Positions 43,057 through 52,704 are shown, numbered from the stretch's first letter. The stretch: 64,000 bases of DNA from Tannerella serpentiformis (GCF_003033925.1 NZ_CP028365.1:1798001-1862000), one strand, 5' to 3'. Translations and numbers: made by a program. Notes: generated from the letters alone by a model not told the origin.

Positions 43057-44607
43057 ATGCAACAATTGGATACTTCTTTGATCGACTGGTCGCGGGCGCA
43101 GTTTGCGCTGACGGCCATCTATCACTGGCTGTTTGTGCCGCTCACGATCGGGCTGGGCGTCGTCATGGCCTTGATGGAGACGATGTACGTCCGCACGGGG
43201 CGGGCGTTTTGGAAACAGACGACCAAGTTCTGGATGAAGCTCTTCGGCATCAACTTCGCCATCGGCGTGGCCACGGGGCTGATTCTGGAGTTTGAGTTCG
43301 GCACTAACTGGTCGAACTACAGCTGGTTCGTGGGCGACATCTTCGGTGCGCCGCTGGCCATCGAGGGCATTGTGGCCTTCTTCATGGAGGCCACGTTTGT
43401 GGCCGTGATGTATTTCGGCTGGGGCAAGGTGAGCCGTGGCATGCACCTGGCTTCTACGTGGCTGACGGTCATCGGGGCCACCCTCTCGGCGCTGTGGATC
43501 CTTGTGGCCAACGCGTGGATGCAGTACCCCGTGGGCATGCAGTTCAACCCGGAGACGGTGCGCAACGAGATGTTCGACTTCTGGGCCGTGGCACTCTCGC
43601 CGATGGCGGTGAACAAGTTCCTGCACACCGTGACCTCGTCGTGGGTCTTGGGCGCCGTGTTTGTGGTGGGCGTCAGCAGTTGGTTCCTGCTCCGCAACCG
43701 GCATCGTGAATTTGCGGTGCAGAGCATACGTGTCGCTGCCATCTTCGGGCTGGTGGCCTCGGGGTTGGCCGTCTTGACGGGCGACGGTTCGGCGTATAAC
43801 GTGGCGCAGTTTCAGCCCATGAAGCTGGCCGCCATGGAGGGCCTGTATAAGGGCACGAACGGTGCGGGGTTGGTGGCCGTGGGCATACTGAACCCGGCTA
43901 AGCAGTCGCACGCTGACAGTACGGATCCGTTCGTGATGAAGGTGGAGATCCCCTACGCGCTGTCGTATCTGGCGGAGCGAGATCTGGACGCGTTCGTGCC
44001 GGGCATCACCGACCTGATCGAGGGTGGATACACGACGCGGTCGGGCGCACGGGCGCTTTCGGTCGAGGAACGCATCGCCAGCGGACGCCTCGCCATCGCA
44101 GCGCTGGCTGACTATCGCAAGGCACTCGCGGCGAAGGATGAGGAGGCCATGCGCACCAGTCGGGCTGTGTTGGAGGAGAACTTCCCCAACTTCGGCTATG
44201 GGTATATCAAGGATCCAGCCGAGCTGATCCCGCCCGTGGGCCTGACCTTCTACGCGTTTCACGTGATGGTGGCGCTGGGTGGATACTTCGTGCTCATGTT
44301 CCTCTTGGTGCTGTGGCTCGGGCGAAAGAACCGGATCGCGTCGCACCGTTGGCTGCAGACCGTCTGCCTGTGGACCATCCCGTTGGCTTTTGTGGCCAGC
44401 CAATCCGGCTGGATCGTGGCCGAAGCGGGGCGTCAGCCGTGGGTCATCCAAGACCTGATGCCGACGACAGCCGCCGTTTCGAAGCTGCAGACCGGCTCGG
44501 TGCAGCTCACCTTCTTCCTTTTCCTCATTCTCTTCACCGTGCTGTTAGTGGCCGAGCTGCGTATCATGACGCGGGCCATCAAGCAGGGGCCGGACATGGA
44601 ATCTTAA
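43057..44607 (+). CDS. cydA: Cytochrome bd ubiquinol oxidase subunit I
   Basis: Catalytic subunit of the high-affinity terminal oxidase. The 516-residue protein keeps the heme ligands: H23 in LTAIYHWLFVPLT (E. coli H19) and H190 in NKFLHTVTSSW (E. coli H186). The acidic pair E103/E111 near heme b595 is also kept. GRQPWVIQDLMPTTAAVS is the late conserved region. The ATG at 43057 removes 24 codons of unsupported upstream frame. It lies 34 nt after DUF4492. Confidence 0.97.
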   Translation: MQQLDTSLIDWSRAQFALTAIYHWLFVPLTIGLGVVMALMETMYVRTGRAFWKQTTKFWMKLFGINFAIGVATGLILEFEFGTNWSNYSWFVGDIFGAPLAIEGIVAFFMEATFVAVMYFGWGKVSRGMHLASTWLTVIGATLSALWILVANAWMQYPVGMQFNPETVRNEMFDFWAVALSPMAVNKFLHTVTSSWVLGAVFVVGVSSWFLLRNRHREFAVQSIRVAAIFGLVASGLAVLTGDGSAYNVAQFQPMKLAAMEGLYKGTNGAGLVAVGILNPAKQSHADSTDPFVMKVEIPYALSYLAERDLDAFVPGITDLIEGGYTTRSGARALSVEERIASGRLAIAALADYRKALAAKDEEAMRTSRAVLEENFPNFGYGYIKDPAELIPPVGLTFYAFHVMVALGGYFVLMFLLVLWLGRKNRIASHRWLQTVCLWTIPLAFVASQSGWIVAEAGRQPWVIQDLMPTTAAVSKLQTGSVQLTFFLFLILFTVLLVAELRIMTRAIKQGPDMES

Positions 44608-44625
44608 CCCTTAGCACATCGTCTC

Positions 44626-45777
44626 ATGGATATAACGTATAGCTTTCTTCAACACTACTGGTGGTTGCTCGTGTCGCTGCTTGGCGCGCTGTTGGTGTTC
44701 CTCATGTTCGTACAGGGCGGGCAGTCGCTGCTCTTCACCGTCGGCCGCACGGAGCGGCAACAAAAGCTGCTGATCAACTCTATCGGCCGCAAGTGGGAGT
44801 TCACGTTCACGACGCTCGTGACCTTCGGCGGCGCCTTCTTCGCCTCCTTCCCGCTGTTTTACTCCACCAGCTTCGGCGGCGCCTATTGGGTGTGGACGAT
44901 CATCCTGCTGTGCTTCGTGCTGCAGGCCGTATCGTATGAGTTTCAGGCTAAGCGGGGCAACCTGCTCGGCAAACGCACGTACCAGGTGTTCCTCTTCATC
45001 AATGGAGTCCTGGGCCCGCTCTTGTTGGGAACGGCCGTGGGCACGTTCTTCAGCGGTGCCTCGTTCGTCGTGGACCGCGTGCAGCTGACAGATATCGGTA
45101 TGCCGGTCATCTCGCGTTGGGCCACGTCGTGGCACGGACTCGAGGCTGCGCTCGTGGTGTGGAACCTGCTCCTTGGTGCGTCCGTCTTCTTCCTCTCCCG
45201 TGTGCTGGCGCTGCTCTATTTCATCAACAACATCCGCGACGAGGAGGTGAGCGCCGCTTGTCGTCGCCGCCTGCCCATCGAGGCGGTGGCCTTCCTGGTG
45301 GTCTTCCTGCCCTTCGTGGGTCACCTGCTCATGGCCGACGGCTTCGCGGTCGATCCGGCGACGGGCCATGTCTTCATGGAGCCGCATAAGTACCTCAACA
45401 ACCTCGTGCAGATGCCGCTCGTGGCGGTGCTCTTCTTGGTCGGTGTTGTCGGTGTACTCTTCGGCATAGGTCGGACCGTTTTATCCGCCACGTGCACGAA
45501 AGGCATTTGGTCGGCTGGGGCGGGCACCGTCCTGACCGTGCTCGCGCTGCTGCTCACGGCCGGCTGGAACAACACGGCTTATTACCCCTCGACGGTCGAC
45601 TTGCAGAGCTCGCTGACGATTGTCAACAGTTCGTCGAGCGAGTTCACGCTGCGGACGATGATGTACGTGTCGTTCATTATCCCCTTCGTGCTGGCTTACA
45701 TCTTCTACACCTGGCGTGCGCTGGATCTGCACAAGATCGACCAGAAGGAGATGCAGGAGGGGGAGCACAACTACTAA
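44626..45777 (+). CDS. cydB: Cytochrome bd ubiquinol oxidase subunit II
   Basis: A 383-residue partner of CydA with eight to nine hydrophobic helices. The N-terminal LQHYWWLLVSLLGALLVFLMFVQGG is cut in family style around a WW motif (residues 8-20) and FVQGGQSLLF follows. With CydA it lets the organism respire oxygen at very low concentrations, fitting an anaerobe or microaerophile. It is followed by a strong terminator. Confidence 0.96.
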   Translation: MDITYSFLQHYWWLLVSLLGALLVFLMFVQGGQSLLFTVGRTERQQKLLINSIGRKWEFTFTTLVTFGGAFFASFPLFYSTSFGGAYWVWTIILLCFVLQAVSYEFQAKRGNLLGKRTYQVFLFINGVLGPLLLGTAVGTFFSGASFVVDRVQLTDIGMPVISRWATSWHGLEAALVVWNLLLGASVFFLSRVLALLYFINNIRDEEVSAACRRRLPIEAVAFLVVFLPFVGHLLMADGFAVDPATGHVFMEPHKYLNNLVQMPLVAVLFLVGVVGVLFGIGRTVLSATCTKGIWSAGAGTVLTVLALLLTAGWNNTAYYPSTVDLQSSLTIVNSSSSEFTLRTMMYVSFIIPFVLAYIFYTWRALDLHKIDQKEMQEGEHNY

Positions 45778-45831
45778 ACGAAAAGCCGTGATCAGGCGGA
45801 TCGTGATCCACTGACACAAACAACCTGCATG

Positions 45832-45871
45832 AGAAAAGGTGACTACCCGAACGGGGGTGGTCACCTTTTCG
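45832..45871. terminator. Bidirectional intrinsic terminator after cydB
   Basis: AGAAAAGGTGACTACCC pairs with GGGTGGTCACCTTTTCG around a short loop. It separates cydB from the converging S4-domain gene. Confidence 0.9.
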
Positions 45872-45929
45872 TCTTCTGATAGGGGAGGCGTGGCCCGAAC
45901 CTGACAGGAGGGGGGATGTGAGGCTGAGC

Positions 45930-46355
45930 TTATTCGCCGTCGTCGTCCTCATCGAGGTCGAAGAAGGGGAAGTCCGGAGCGTCGGGGTGCGTGAATTGCT
46001 CCAGATCGCGCCGCTCCTTCTTGGTGGGTCGACCCAGGCCACGGGCGCGGTCGACAAAGCCGGAGATGCGGTTCATCTCCAGAATTTCGTACTGCTCGGG
46101 CGGCGTGACGTTCTCCATGAACCGCGGCACAAGCGGCGCACCCATGCGGCTCTCCGTGAGGTCGAGCACACGGAAAGAGAACGTGACAGGCGGCTTACGC
46201 ACCTCGATGACGTCGCCCACGCGGACGGTGCGCGACGGCTTGACATTGTTTCCGCCCATCGAGACGCGCCCTTTCTTGCAGGCCTCGGCCGCCAGCGACC
46301 GCGTCTTGAAGAGTCGCACGGCCCACATCCATTTATCTATTCTGACTTCGTCCAT
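45930..46355 (-). CDS. S4-domain RNA-binding protein (Hsp15/HslR-like)
   Basis: A 141-residue protein. The S4 domain is clear (RIDKWMWAVRLFKTRSLAAE, CKKGRVSMGGNNVKPSRTVR, VGDVIEVRKPP). The tail is acidic and ends FFDLDEDDDGE. In E. coli Hsp15 recycles stalled 50S subunits that carry nascent chains. The gene order rplY-pth-S4 is usual in Bacteroidota and supports a translation-quality role; here a repeat array separates it from pth. Confidence 0.88.
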   Translation of the reverse strand: MDEVRIDKWMWAVRLFKTRSLAAEACKKGRVSMGGNNVKPSRTVRVGDVIEVRKPPVTFSFRVLDLTESRMGAPLVPRFMENVTPPEQYEILEMNRISGFVDRARGLGRPTKKERRDLEQFTHPDAPDFPFFDLDEDDDGE

Positions 46356-46510
46356 AAGTTGTAGTCGTTAGAGGGATAGTTATCGTTCGTCAGGAATGGA
46401 TGGCGAATGCGGCACCCCCGCGGGGCATACGCCTATGAATGGGCCGTCCATTCCTCTTTGGGGTATAAAATAGCGCCCGGGCACGCCTTATGATTCTCTT
46501 TTCACCTCCT

Positions 46511-46850
46511 GCGCACCCAAGAACTGTGAAAAACAGCCCGCCTTTTTGACCGCGCACCCAAGAACTGTGAAAAACGGGCCGCCTTTTTGACCGCGCACCC
46601 AAGAACTGTGAAAAACGGGCCGCCTTTTTCGCCGCGCAGCCCGGAACGGTGCAAAACAGCCCGCCTTTTTCGCCGCGCAGCCCGGAATGGTGCAAAACGG
46701 GCCGCCTTTTTCGCCGCGCAGCCCGGAACGGTGCAAAACAGCCCGCCTTTTTCGCCGCGCAGCCCGGAATGGTGCAAAACAGCCCGCCTTTTTCACCGCG
46801 CAGCTCGGAACGGTGCAAAACAGGCCGCCTTTTTCATCGCGCAGGGTGGC
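46511..46850. repeat. 41-bp tandem array (9 units), GCGCAGCCCGGAACGGTGC family
   Basis: Units start at 46511, 46552, 46593, 46634, 46675, 46716, 46757, 46798 and 46839, exactly 41 bp apart. The first three carry CACCCAAGAACTGTG where later ones carry CAGCCCGGAACGGTG, so two sub-families sit in blocks. Each has AAAACAGCCCGCCTTTTTCG or a GGGCC variant. A 6-3-6 palindrome is not obvious here. It lies between pth and the S4 gene. Confidence 0.92.
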
Positions 46851-46913
46851 GGCTATGCAAACGGCGGCGCCTTTGGGGCGTTCCAGCCGTCGCTTTACGC
46901 CGCAGTTGGCCCT

Positions 46914-47495
46914 TTATGAGGCATTCCCGGGTGCGTTGCGGTTATATCGATTCATCGCCACATCCACGCCCTCGAGGCAGAAGCTGCGCACGATCTCCAC
47001 GGCCCGGTCGACGATGGCGGGCATCTGGGCGAGCTCGTCGTCCGTGAAGGGGCTGAGCACATAGTCCACCTGCCGTCCGCGAGGGAAGTTGTTGCCGATG
47101 CCGAAGCGTAGGCGGGCGTAGTCATCCGTGGAGAGCAGTTCGCCGATGTTGCGCAGGCCGTTGTGCCCGCCGTGACTGCCGCGCGCCTTGAGGCGCAGGC
47201 TGCCGAAGGGCAGCGAGAGGTCGTCGGCCACGACCAGCAGCCGCTCGCGGGGGATGGACTCGCGTTGCAGCCAGTAGCGGACCGCGTTTCCGCTGAGGTT
47301 CATAAACGTATTGGGCTTGAGGACGACCAGCTCGGCGCTCTTGAAGCGCAGGCGGGCTACAGCGCCGTAACGCTCCTCGGTGAAGTCTGCCGAGGCGGCC
47401 TCCGCCACGGCGTTGACCACGCGGAAGCCGATGTTGTGGCGCGTGCCCCAGTATTCGGAGCCGATGTTGCCCAGTCCGACAATGAGAAATTTCAT
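46914..47495 (-). CDS. pth: Peptidyl-tRNA hydrolase
   Basis: Releases tRNA from peptidyl-tRNAs dropped by ribosomes. The 193-residue protein has the family motifs [18 protein letters not shown] (catalytic H20), [13 protein letters not shown] and [13 protein letters not shown]. It lies about 100 nt downstream of rplY on the same strand, as in other Bacteroidota. Confidence 0.96.
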   Translation of the reverse strand: MKFLIVGLGNIGSEYWGTRHNIGFRVVNAVAEAASADFTEERYGAVARLRFKSAELVVLKPNTFMNLSGNAVRYWLQRESIPRERLLVVADDLSLPFGSLRLKARGSHGGHNGLRNIGELLSTDDYARLRFGIGNNFPRGRQVDYVLSPFTDDELAQMPAIVDRAVEIVRSFCLEGVDVAMNRYNRNAPGNAS

Positions 47496-47597
47496 CTCTG
47501 AGTCATGTTTGAAGCACGAAGAAGGGGGAGGGATGCGCCGCTAAGCACGGGCACCCTCCCCCTCCTTGAATATTCACGAAATGATATCGGCCTGTTG

Positions 47598-48302
47598 TTA
47601 TTCGGCTGCCGGAGCCTCTTCGCCCTCGGTATGCTCTTCGCCCTCTTCGTCGAAGGTCTGTGCACCGGCGGCACTCTGAGCGGCACGCGTCATCTTCACG
47701 GCGCAAACCACAGCGTTCTTCGGACTCATCACTTCCACGTTCTCGAAGGTCAGCTCGCCGACCTTGATCACCTGTCCCAGCTCCAGCTTGTCTACATTGA
47801 CCACGAGCTTCTCCGGGATCTGCTCCGCATGACCTTTCACCTTCAGGCGACGCATAGCGTGGTTGAGCTTACCACCGGCTTTCACACCCTTGGCGTGGCC
47901 CACCAGCTCAACGGGCACGTTCATCACGATCGGCTTGTCGCCGAATACCTCGAGGAAGTCCAGGTGCAGGATGGCGTCCGTCACGGGGTGGAACTGGATG
48001 TCCTTCAAGATGGCGCGGTTGCGGCGTCCATCTTCCCAGTCGATCTCTACGAGGTGGATGTCTGGCGTGTAGATCAGCTTGCGGACACCGTCGAACGAGA
48101 CCGTGAAATCCGTTACGATAATGCCCATGCCACCTTCGATCTCAACCAGCTTTTCACCCGGCTTGAGCGTGCCTTCGTAGGGCAGCTTCACCGGTTCGTT
48201 GCCGTAGAGTACGGCGGGGATCAGTCCTTGTTTGCGCAACGCCTTGGTTGCTTTCTTGCCGAGGTCTTCCCGCGGCGTGCAGTTCAAATTGAATGTCTTC
48301 AT
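47598..48302 (-). CDS. rplY: 50S ribosomal protein L25 (Ctc/TL5 type)
   Basis: A 234-residue protein that binds 5S rRNA. The N-terminal L25 domain is followed by the TL5-type C-terminal domain (MNVPVELVGHAKGVKAGGKL) and an acidic tail rich in Glu and Ala. The length is standard for Ctc-type L25. A good -7 box lies 90 nt upstream. First gene of the rplY-pth-S4 group. Confidence 0.95.
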   Translation of the reverse strand: MKTFNLNCTPREDLGKKATKALRKQGLIPAVLYGNEPVKLPYEGTLKPGEKLVEIEGGMGIIVTDFTVSFDGVRKLIYTPDIHLVEIDWEDGRRNRAILKDIQFHPVTDAILHLDFLEVFGDKPIVMNVPVELVGHAKGVKAGGKLNHAMRRLKVKGHAEQIPEKLVVNVDKLELGQVIKVGELTFENVEVMSPKNAVVCAVKMTRAAQSAAGAQTFDEEGEEHTEGEEAPAAE

Positions 48303-48392
48303 TTTCCTTAAGCTATTGTGTTACTCAAAATCAGTCTTGCTCTTTCCGATTTCCCATCACACGTGTAGATAGGCTTTTCTTCAAAGCGGCGG

Positions 48393-48400
48393 CAAAAATA
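48393..48400 (-). promoter_or_regulatory. -7 promoter box (TATTTTTG) for rplY
   Basis: TAnnTTTG match on the minus strand 90 nt before rplY. It sits inside the inverted repeat AGCGGC...GCCGCT, which could be an operator or a leader hairpin. Confidence 0.55.
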
Positions 48401-48512
48401 AGCCGCTGTTTGGAATATGCAGGGGCCGATTAGGCCACCCGGAACAGCCTCCATCGTGTGTGCGAAGCATTCGGGGCGGGGGAAACGGGATGCAGGCGAT
48501 GCCACCGACGGC

Positions 48513-51500
48513 CTACTTGCTCTTCGCCTTCTCACGACGGGCAGCCTCCTTCTCACGCAGTGCCGCGCGGCGAGCCGCCTCTTTCTCCTTCAGGCGTTGC
48601 TTGTTGGCCTTCTCGCGCTCCTTACGCTCCTTCTCGCGCTGCTTCATGCGCTCGCGGGCCTCCTTCTCTTTCTGCTTACGCTGTGCCTCGCGCTCCTTGA
48701 GCTGCTGCTTGCGTTGCTCGGCGGCCTCCTGGCGTCGCTCGGCCTGGGTCTGGGCCTTCTCGCCTTGCGCCATACGTGCCTTGCGCTCTTCCAGTTCGCG
48801 TCGCTTCTTGAGGTATTCCAGCGTGATCTCTTTTGGCTTCACGAGCACCGTGTCCATGTCCACTTCGGGCGTGGCGGTGGTGTCGATTGCCGGGGGCTCG
48901 GTTGTCGCAGTGTCGGAGGGTAGGGACTCGGGCCGTGCCGTGGTGTCGGTCGGGAGGGGTTCGTCAGCCTGCTGCACCGGTTTGTTCTTGCGGCGGCGGA
49001 CGGAGGTAGCAGCTTGCTTCTTGGCCGCCTTCTCCTGCTTTTTCCGCTCCGCTTCGGCAGCCTTGGCGGCTTTCTCCTGCTTCTTCTTCTCAGCCTTAGC
49101 CGCCCTTTCCTGCGCTCGCTCCTCCTTCGTCTTCTTCTTTTTGACGGAGGCGGCGGACTGATCTTGTGTTATGGTGACGCTGTCCGTGGGGGCGATGGAA
49201 TCGGTAGCGTGGGGTTTCTCTGCGGGGATGGAGTCCTCCGGTTGGGCGGCGTCGATCGGTTGCGGCTCGTCCACGGTGGACTCGTCGGAGTCTTGCACAC
49301 GCTCTTTCACCTCATCGGCGGCTTGCTCCACGGCTTGGTCTTCACGCTTCGCCTCACGTTCGTCAGCGGCCACTTGGGTGCGCCAACGGGCCACCAACTG
49401 GGGCGCTTGTCGACCATAGACTTCGGCGAAGAAGGCCATGTAGTCCGATGGCGACTTGCCGTGCAGGAGGGTCTCGTAGTTCGCGTCGGAGATGGGGAAG
49501 AACATGACGGCGCGATCCACCTTGCGGGCGTATCCGTCGCGGGCGTAGATCATGCCGTAGTACTCGAGCACCTGCTGCAGGTTGTCGAAACCGCTGACGA
49601 TAAGCAGGCCGAAGCGGCCCGCCTCGTCGGTCGAGAGGTCGAAGCTCTTGACCTCAAAGTGCGCGAAGTTGTAGGCCGCCACAGCGTAGAGCAGGGCGTT
49701 CGCTTCGACGGCGCCTTTGGGGTAGAGCAACACCATGCGATGCGGCGACTCGGGTTCGTCGACGAAGGCGCGGGCAGAATCTAAGTCGGAGATCTCGCCA
49801 AACTCATCCGTACCGAAGCGCAAATCCCACTTCATGCCCGTCAGGCTACCCTGCACCAGCGCCCGCCCACGCAACACACCCTTCAGCATCTCGCTGGCCA
49901 GCTCCGTCACATCGGCCGTGGGATACTTCTCCACGAGCGTTTGCAGCGCCGACTTGAACGACGCCACGTTGCCGGACTGCACATAGGTGAGCGCCTCGAC
50001 GAACATGAACTTTGGCATCAGTGTGGCCAGCGGATAGGTGCGGCTGAACTCACGATAGCTGCGGCGCACGAACGACGTGTCGCCCTTGAGGTAACGGTTG
50101 TACGCCTGCTCATAAATCGAATCCTGCACACGGTCCATCATGCGGATATGGTACTCATAGTTCGGATCGGCGACGGCGGTGGCATAGTCGCTCTCGGGGA
50201 AGGCCTTCACGAGGCGGTCGCGCGAGCGTGTCTCGAGCGGCTTGTCCTTATACCGAAGGCCCATGAGGTAAGACTGGAAGTAGTAATCCATCCGGTACTT
50301 GTTGTCCGGGAAGCGCCGCTCCAGCTCCTCGAACGTCTCGACCGAGAGCGGCTTATTCTCCAGCTTGTCCTTGTAGATCATGCCCATGTTGTACAGCCCG
50401 TCGGCGATGATGACGTTCGAGGCCTCCACGTCCTCCGCCGTGAGAGGGATCTGCTGTAGGTAATACTCGCGCGACTTGGGGTCGGACGAGATGGAGTCTT
50501 GCAGTGCGTCGGTCGAGTCGGTGGAGGCGATCGGGTTGCCGTTGGCGTCGAGTTGCGGCGTGTCGGGCAGGTTACCGTCGGCGTTGTCGGTGGACGAAGC
50601 CAGCGGCATGGCCTTGTTGCGGCGACGCCAATCGTCCTGATTGACACGCTTGCCCCACTTGTTTTGGAACTGGGTCTTGCCCTGCGCCACGGTCTGCTCG
50701 TTGTAGAAATAGAAGCCACCATTGCTCCCGTTGAGCAGTGGCATCTGCGGCGTCTGTATGTTCTGCCGCTGGCGCTGAAAGTCATTGCCGCGGCTCTGTT
50801 GGTCGGCCAGGTAACGCTCCTTGTCGGCCTCTTCGGCCTCGCGTTTCTCTTTCTCCTTCACCTCCGCGATGATCTTATCGATCACCGCCAGCCGCTCCTT
50901 TTCGGGCATGCGCGCCAGGGCCTGAAGGCTGTCTTGCAGGTGTACCGCCTCGACGTGCACCACCAACTCGTCGAGCACGGACGAGAGGCGGGCGACGCGT
51001 TCGTAATCCCGATACTCCCGGGGCATGGCCGAGAGTGCGCCGCTGAAGCAGGGTTGCGCCCGGACGTAATCCTTTTGCGTGAAATAGATGTCGCCGAGCT
51101 TGATCTGGCAGATGGCTAGGTCGAGGCCGTTTTGCACGCTCTTCTCCACGCCCTGAGCGTAGGCGGCGATGGCCTGCGCGGTGTCGTGCCGACTCATGTA
51201 GACGTCGCCGATGGCCATATAAACTTGGTCGAGGTAGTTTTTGTTTTTGTCGCTCTTGGACATGCGTCGGAGCATGCTGAGCACCTGTTGCCAACGCGAC
51301 GGCGGCAGTACTTCAGCCTGACGGATGCGGGCGGCAAACTCCAGCTCGTAGGGCGGGTTGGCGGAGGCCACGCGACCGAACTCGCGGTAGGCTTCGTCGT
51401 TCCGACCCGCCTCGGTGAGCAGTTGCCCCAGCAGGTAGCGCATGCGGGTGCGTTGCCGACGGTTGCGCTCCGTGTCGATCACCTTCTTGAGGGCCGGGAT

Positions 51501-52178
51501 GGCTTGCTCCGTGCGGTTGCTCTTGACCAGAAAGTCGGCATAGACGCGGTCGTAATCCTTCCGATTGGCGGCGGGGAAGCCGTTCTTCTCGAGCCGTTCG
51601 AGCGTCGATTCCGTCTCGTAGAGCCAGCCCATCTCGGCGTAGCAGCGTGCGCGGCCGATGTGCGCTGCGGCCACCACTTCGGGCTCGGTGGCGTAGTGGC
51701 GGGCGATGTAGGAATAGGTGGCTGCGGCTTGGAGGAAGTCGCCGTTGTAGAACTGCCCCTCGGCCACCAGCATCCAGCAATGCTTCAGGAAGGGGTTGTA
51801 CTCCTCGCGGTTCTGCATGGCCACTTCGCGGGCGTTGCCCTGCCAGCCCGGTTTGCGGACGGGCTTTCTCTGGATCGAATGCTGTTTGATGGCCTTGTTA
51901 CCCTTCAGGATGGCGCGGTCGAAGGGCCCTCCGGCCGACTGTTTCTCTTTCGGCAGCGCGCTGACGGGGTGCATGAGGATCCGCTCGGTGTAGTTCTCGT
52001 GATAGCTGTTTAGCATCGTCTCTAACTGCTCGTCGAAGGAGGTTTTGCCGTTGAAATACGTATTGTAGCGCGCCGTGAAGGCGTGCCAGCGGCGTGTGCC
52101 CGCTGTGTTCTTTTTGGTGCTGCATGCCACGGCGGTCAGCAGCAGGGCGAAGCAAACGATGGTGTAATATCTTCTCAC
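48513..52178 (-). CDS. porW: PorW/SprE-type TPR lipoprotein of the type IX secretion system
   Basis: A 1221-residue protein with a lipoprotein signal (LLTAVACSTKKN) and a GTG start. The first 200 residues, including TRRWHAFTARYNTYFNGKTSF and the ALPKEKQSAGGPFDRAILKG region, match SprE/PorW. Tetratricopeptide-like helical repeats continue to about residue 850. The last 250 residues are an extreme Lys/Glu/Arg/Ala coiled stretch. PorW is needed for T9SS function in Porphyromonas gingivalis, and SprE for gliding in Flavobacterium. Its gene stands alone between repeat-bearing gaps. Confidence 0.88.
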   Translation of the reverse strand: MRRYYTIVCFALLLTAVACSTKKNTAGTRRWHAFTARYNTYFNGKTSFDEQLETMLNSYHENYTERILMHPVSALPKEKQSAGGPFDRAILKGNKAIKQHSIQRKPVRKPGWQGNAREVAMQNREEYNPFLKHCWMLVAEGQFYNGDFLQAAATYSYIARHYATEPEVVAAAHIGRARCYAEMGWLYETESTLERLEKNGFPAANRKDYDRVYADFLVKSNRTEQAIPALKKVIDTERNRRQRTRMRYLLGQLLTEAGRNDEAYREFGRVASANPPYELEFAARIRQAEVLPPSRWQQVLSMLRRMSKSDKNKNYLDQVYMAIGDVYMSRHDTAQAIAAYAQGVEKSVQNGLDLAICQIKLGDIYFTQKDYVRAQPCFSGALSAMPREYRDYERVARLSSVLDELVVHVEAVHLQDSLQALARMPEKERLAVIDKIIAEVKEKEKREAEEADKERYLADQQSRGNDFQRQRQNIQTPQMPLLNGSNGGFYFYNEQTVAQGKTQFQNKWGKRVNQDDWRRRNKAMPLASSTDNADGNLPDTPQLDANGNPIASTDSTDALQDSISSDPKSREYYLQQIPLTAEDVEASNVIIADGLYNMGMIYKDKLENKPLSVETFEELERRFPDNKYRMDYYFQSYLMGLRYKDKPLETRSRDRLVKAFPESDYATAVADPNYEYHIRMMDRVQDSIYEQAYNRYLKGDTSFVRRSYREFSRTYPLATLMPKFMFVEALTYVQSGNVASFKSALQTLVEKYPTADVTELASEMLKGVLRGRALVQGSLTGMKWDLRFGTDEFGEISDLDSARAFVDEPESPHRMVLLYPKGAVEANALLYAVAAYNFAHFEVKSFDLSTDEAGRFGLLIVSGFDNLQQVLEYYGMIYARDGYARKVDRAVMFFPISDANYETLLHGKSPSDYMAFFAEVYGRQAPQLVARWRTQVAADEREAKREDQAVEQAADEVKERVQDSDESTVDEPQPIDAAQPEDSIPAEKPHATDSIAPTDSVTITQDQSAASVKKKKTKEERAQERAAKAEKKKQEKAAKAAEAERKKQEKAAKKQAATSVRRRKNKPVQQADEPLPTDTTARPESLPSDTATTEPPAIDTTATPEVDMDTVLVKPKEITLEYLKKRRELEERKARMAQGEKAQTQAERRQEAAEQRKQQLKEREAQRKQKEKEARERMKQREKERKEREKANKQRLKEKEAARRAALREKEAARREKAKSK

Positions 52179-52298
52179 GTCCTCTCTTTTTCTCTCTGGT
52201 TTGAAGTGATATGATAACTGGTTGCGCGTGTGTTTATTGTAGGGATTTGCGTGTCCCAGACGGCTTACGCGATGGAGCGCCTCCGGGGGATCGGGGAG

Positions 52299-52620
52299 AC
52301 GGCGCCTCTGCGCTGATACCGTTTGGGAACGGTCCAGAAACCGTGATTCTACGCTGATACCGTTCGGGAATGCTCCGGAAACCGTGATTCTGTGCTGATA
52401 CCGTTCGGGAATGCTCCAGAATCAATGATTCTGCGCTGATACCGTTCGGGAACGGCCCAGAAACCGTGTTTCTGCGTTGATACCGTCCGGGAATGCTCCA
52501 GAATCAATGATTCTGCGTTGATACCGCTCGGGAACGGCCCAGAAACAGTGATTCTGCGTTGATACCGCTCGGGAACAGTCCAGAAACCGTGATTCTGCGC
52601 TGATACCGATCTGGGAATGC
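52299..52620 (+). repeat. 41-bp tandem array (7-8 units) with AGAATC-AAT-GATTCT palindromes
   Basis: Cores start at 52336, 52377, 52418, 52459, 52500, 52541 and 52582, exactly 41 bp apart. They include AGAATCAATGATTCT (twice) and AGAAACCGTGTTTCT, all perfect 6-3-6 palindromes, plus mixed forms such as AGAAACCGTGATTCT. The linker is GCGCTGATACCGTTCGGGAA. It is the reverse complement of the family at 7981-8385. Confidence 0.92.
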
Positions 52621-52658
52621 TTGGGGCGCCCGAAAAAAAGGACCGGGGTGGGCTGCAA

Positions 52659-52704
52659 CAAAAATCCCCGGACGGAGAGGGGTTGAGGCTCTCCAGGTCC
52701 GGGG
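52659..52704 (-). terminator. Intrinsic terminator after folE
   Basis: CCCCGGAC-GGAGAG pairs with CTCTCC-AG-GTCCGGGG; on the minus strand the stem is followed by ATTTTTG. It lies between folE and the repeat array. Confidence 0.8.

Noticed and set aside
46390-47047. Overlapping open frames through the 41-bp array
   Set aside because: Three-frame translation of repeated DNA with no domain and no start context.
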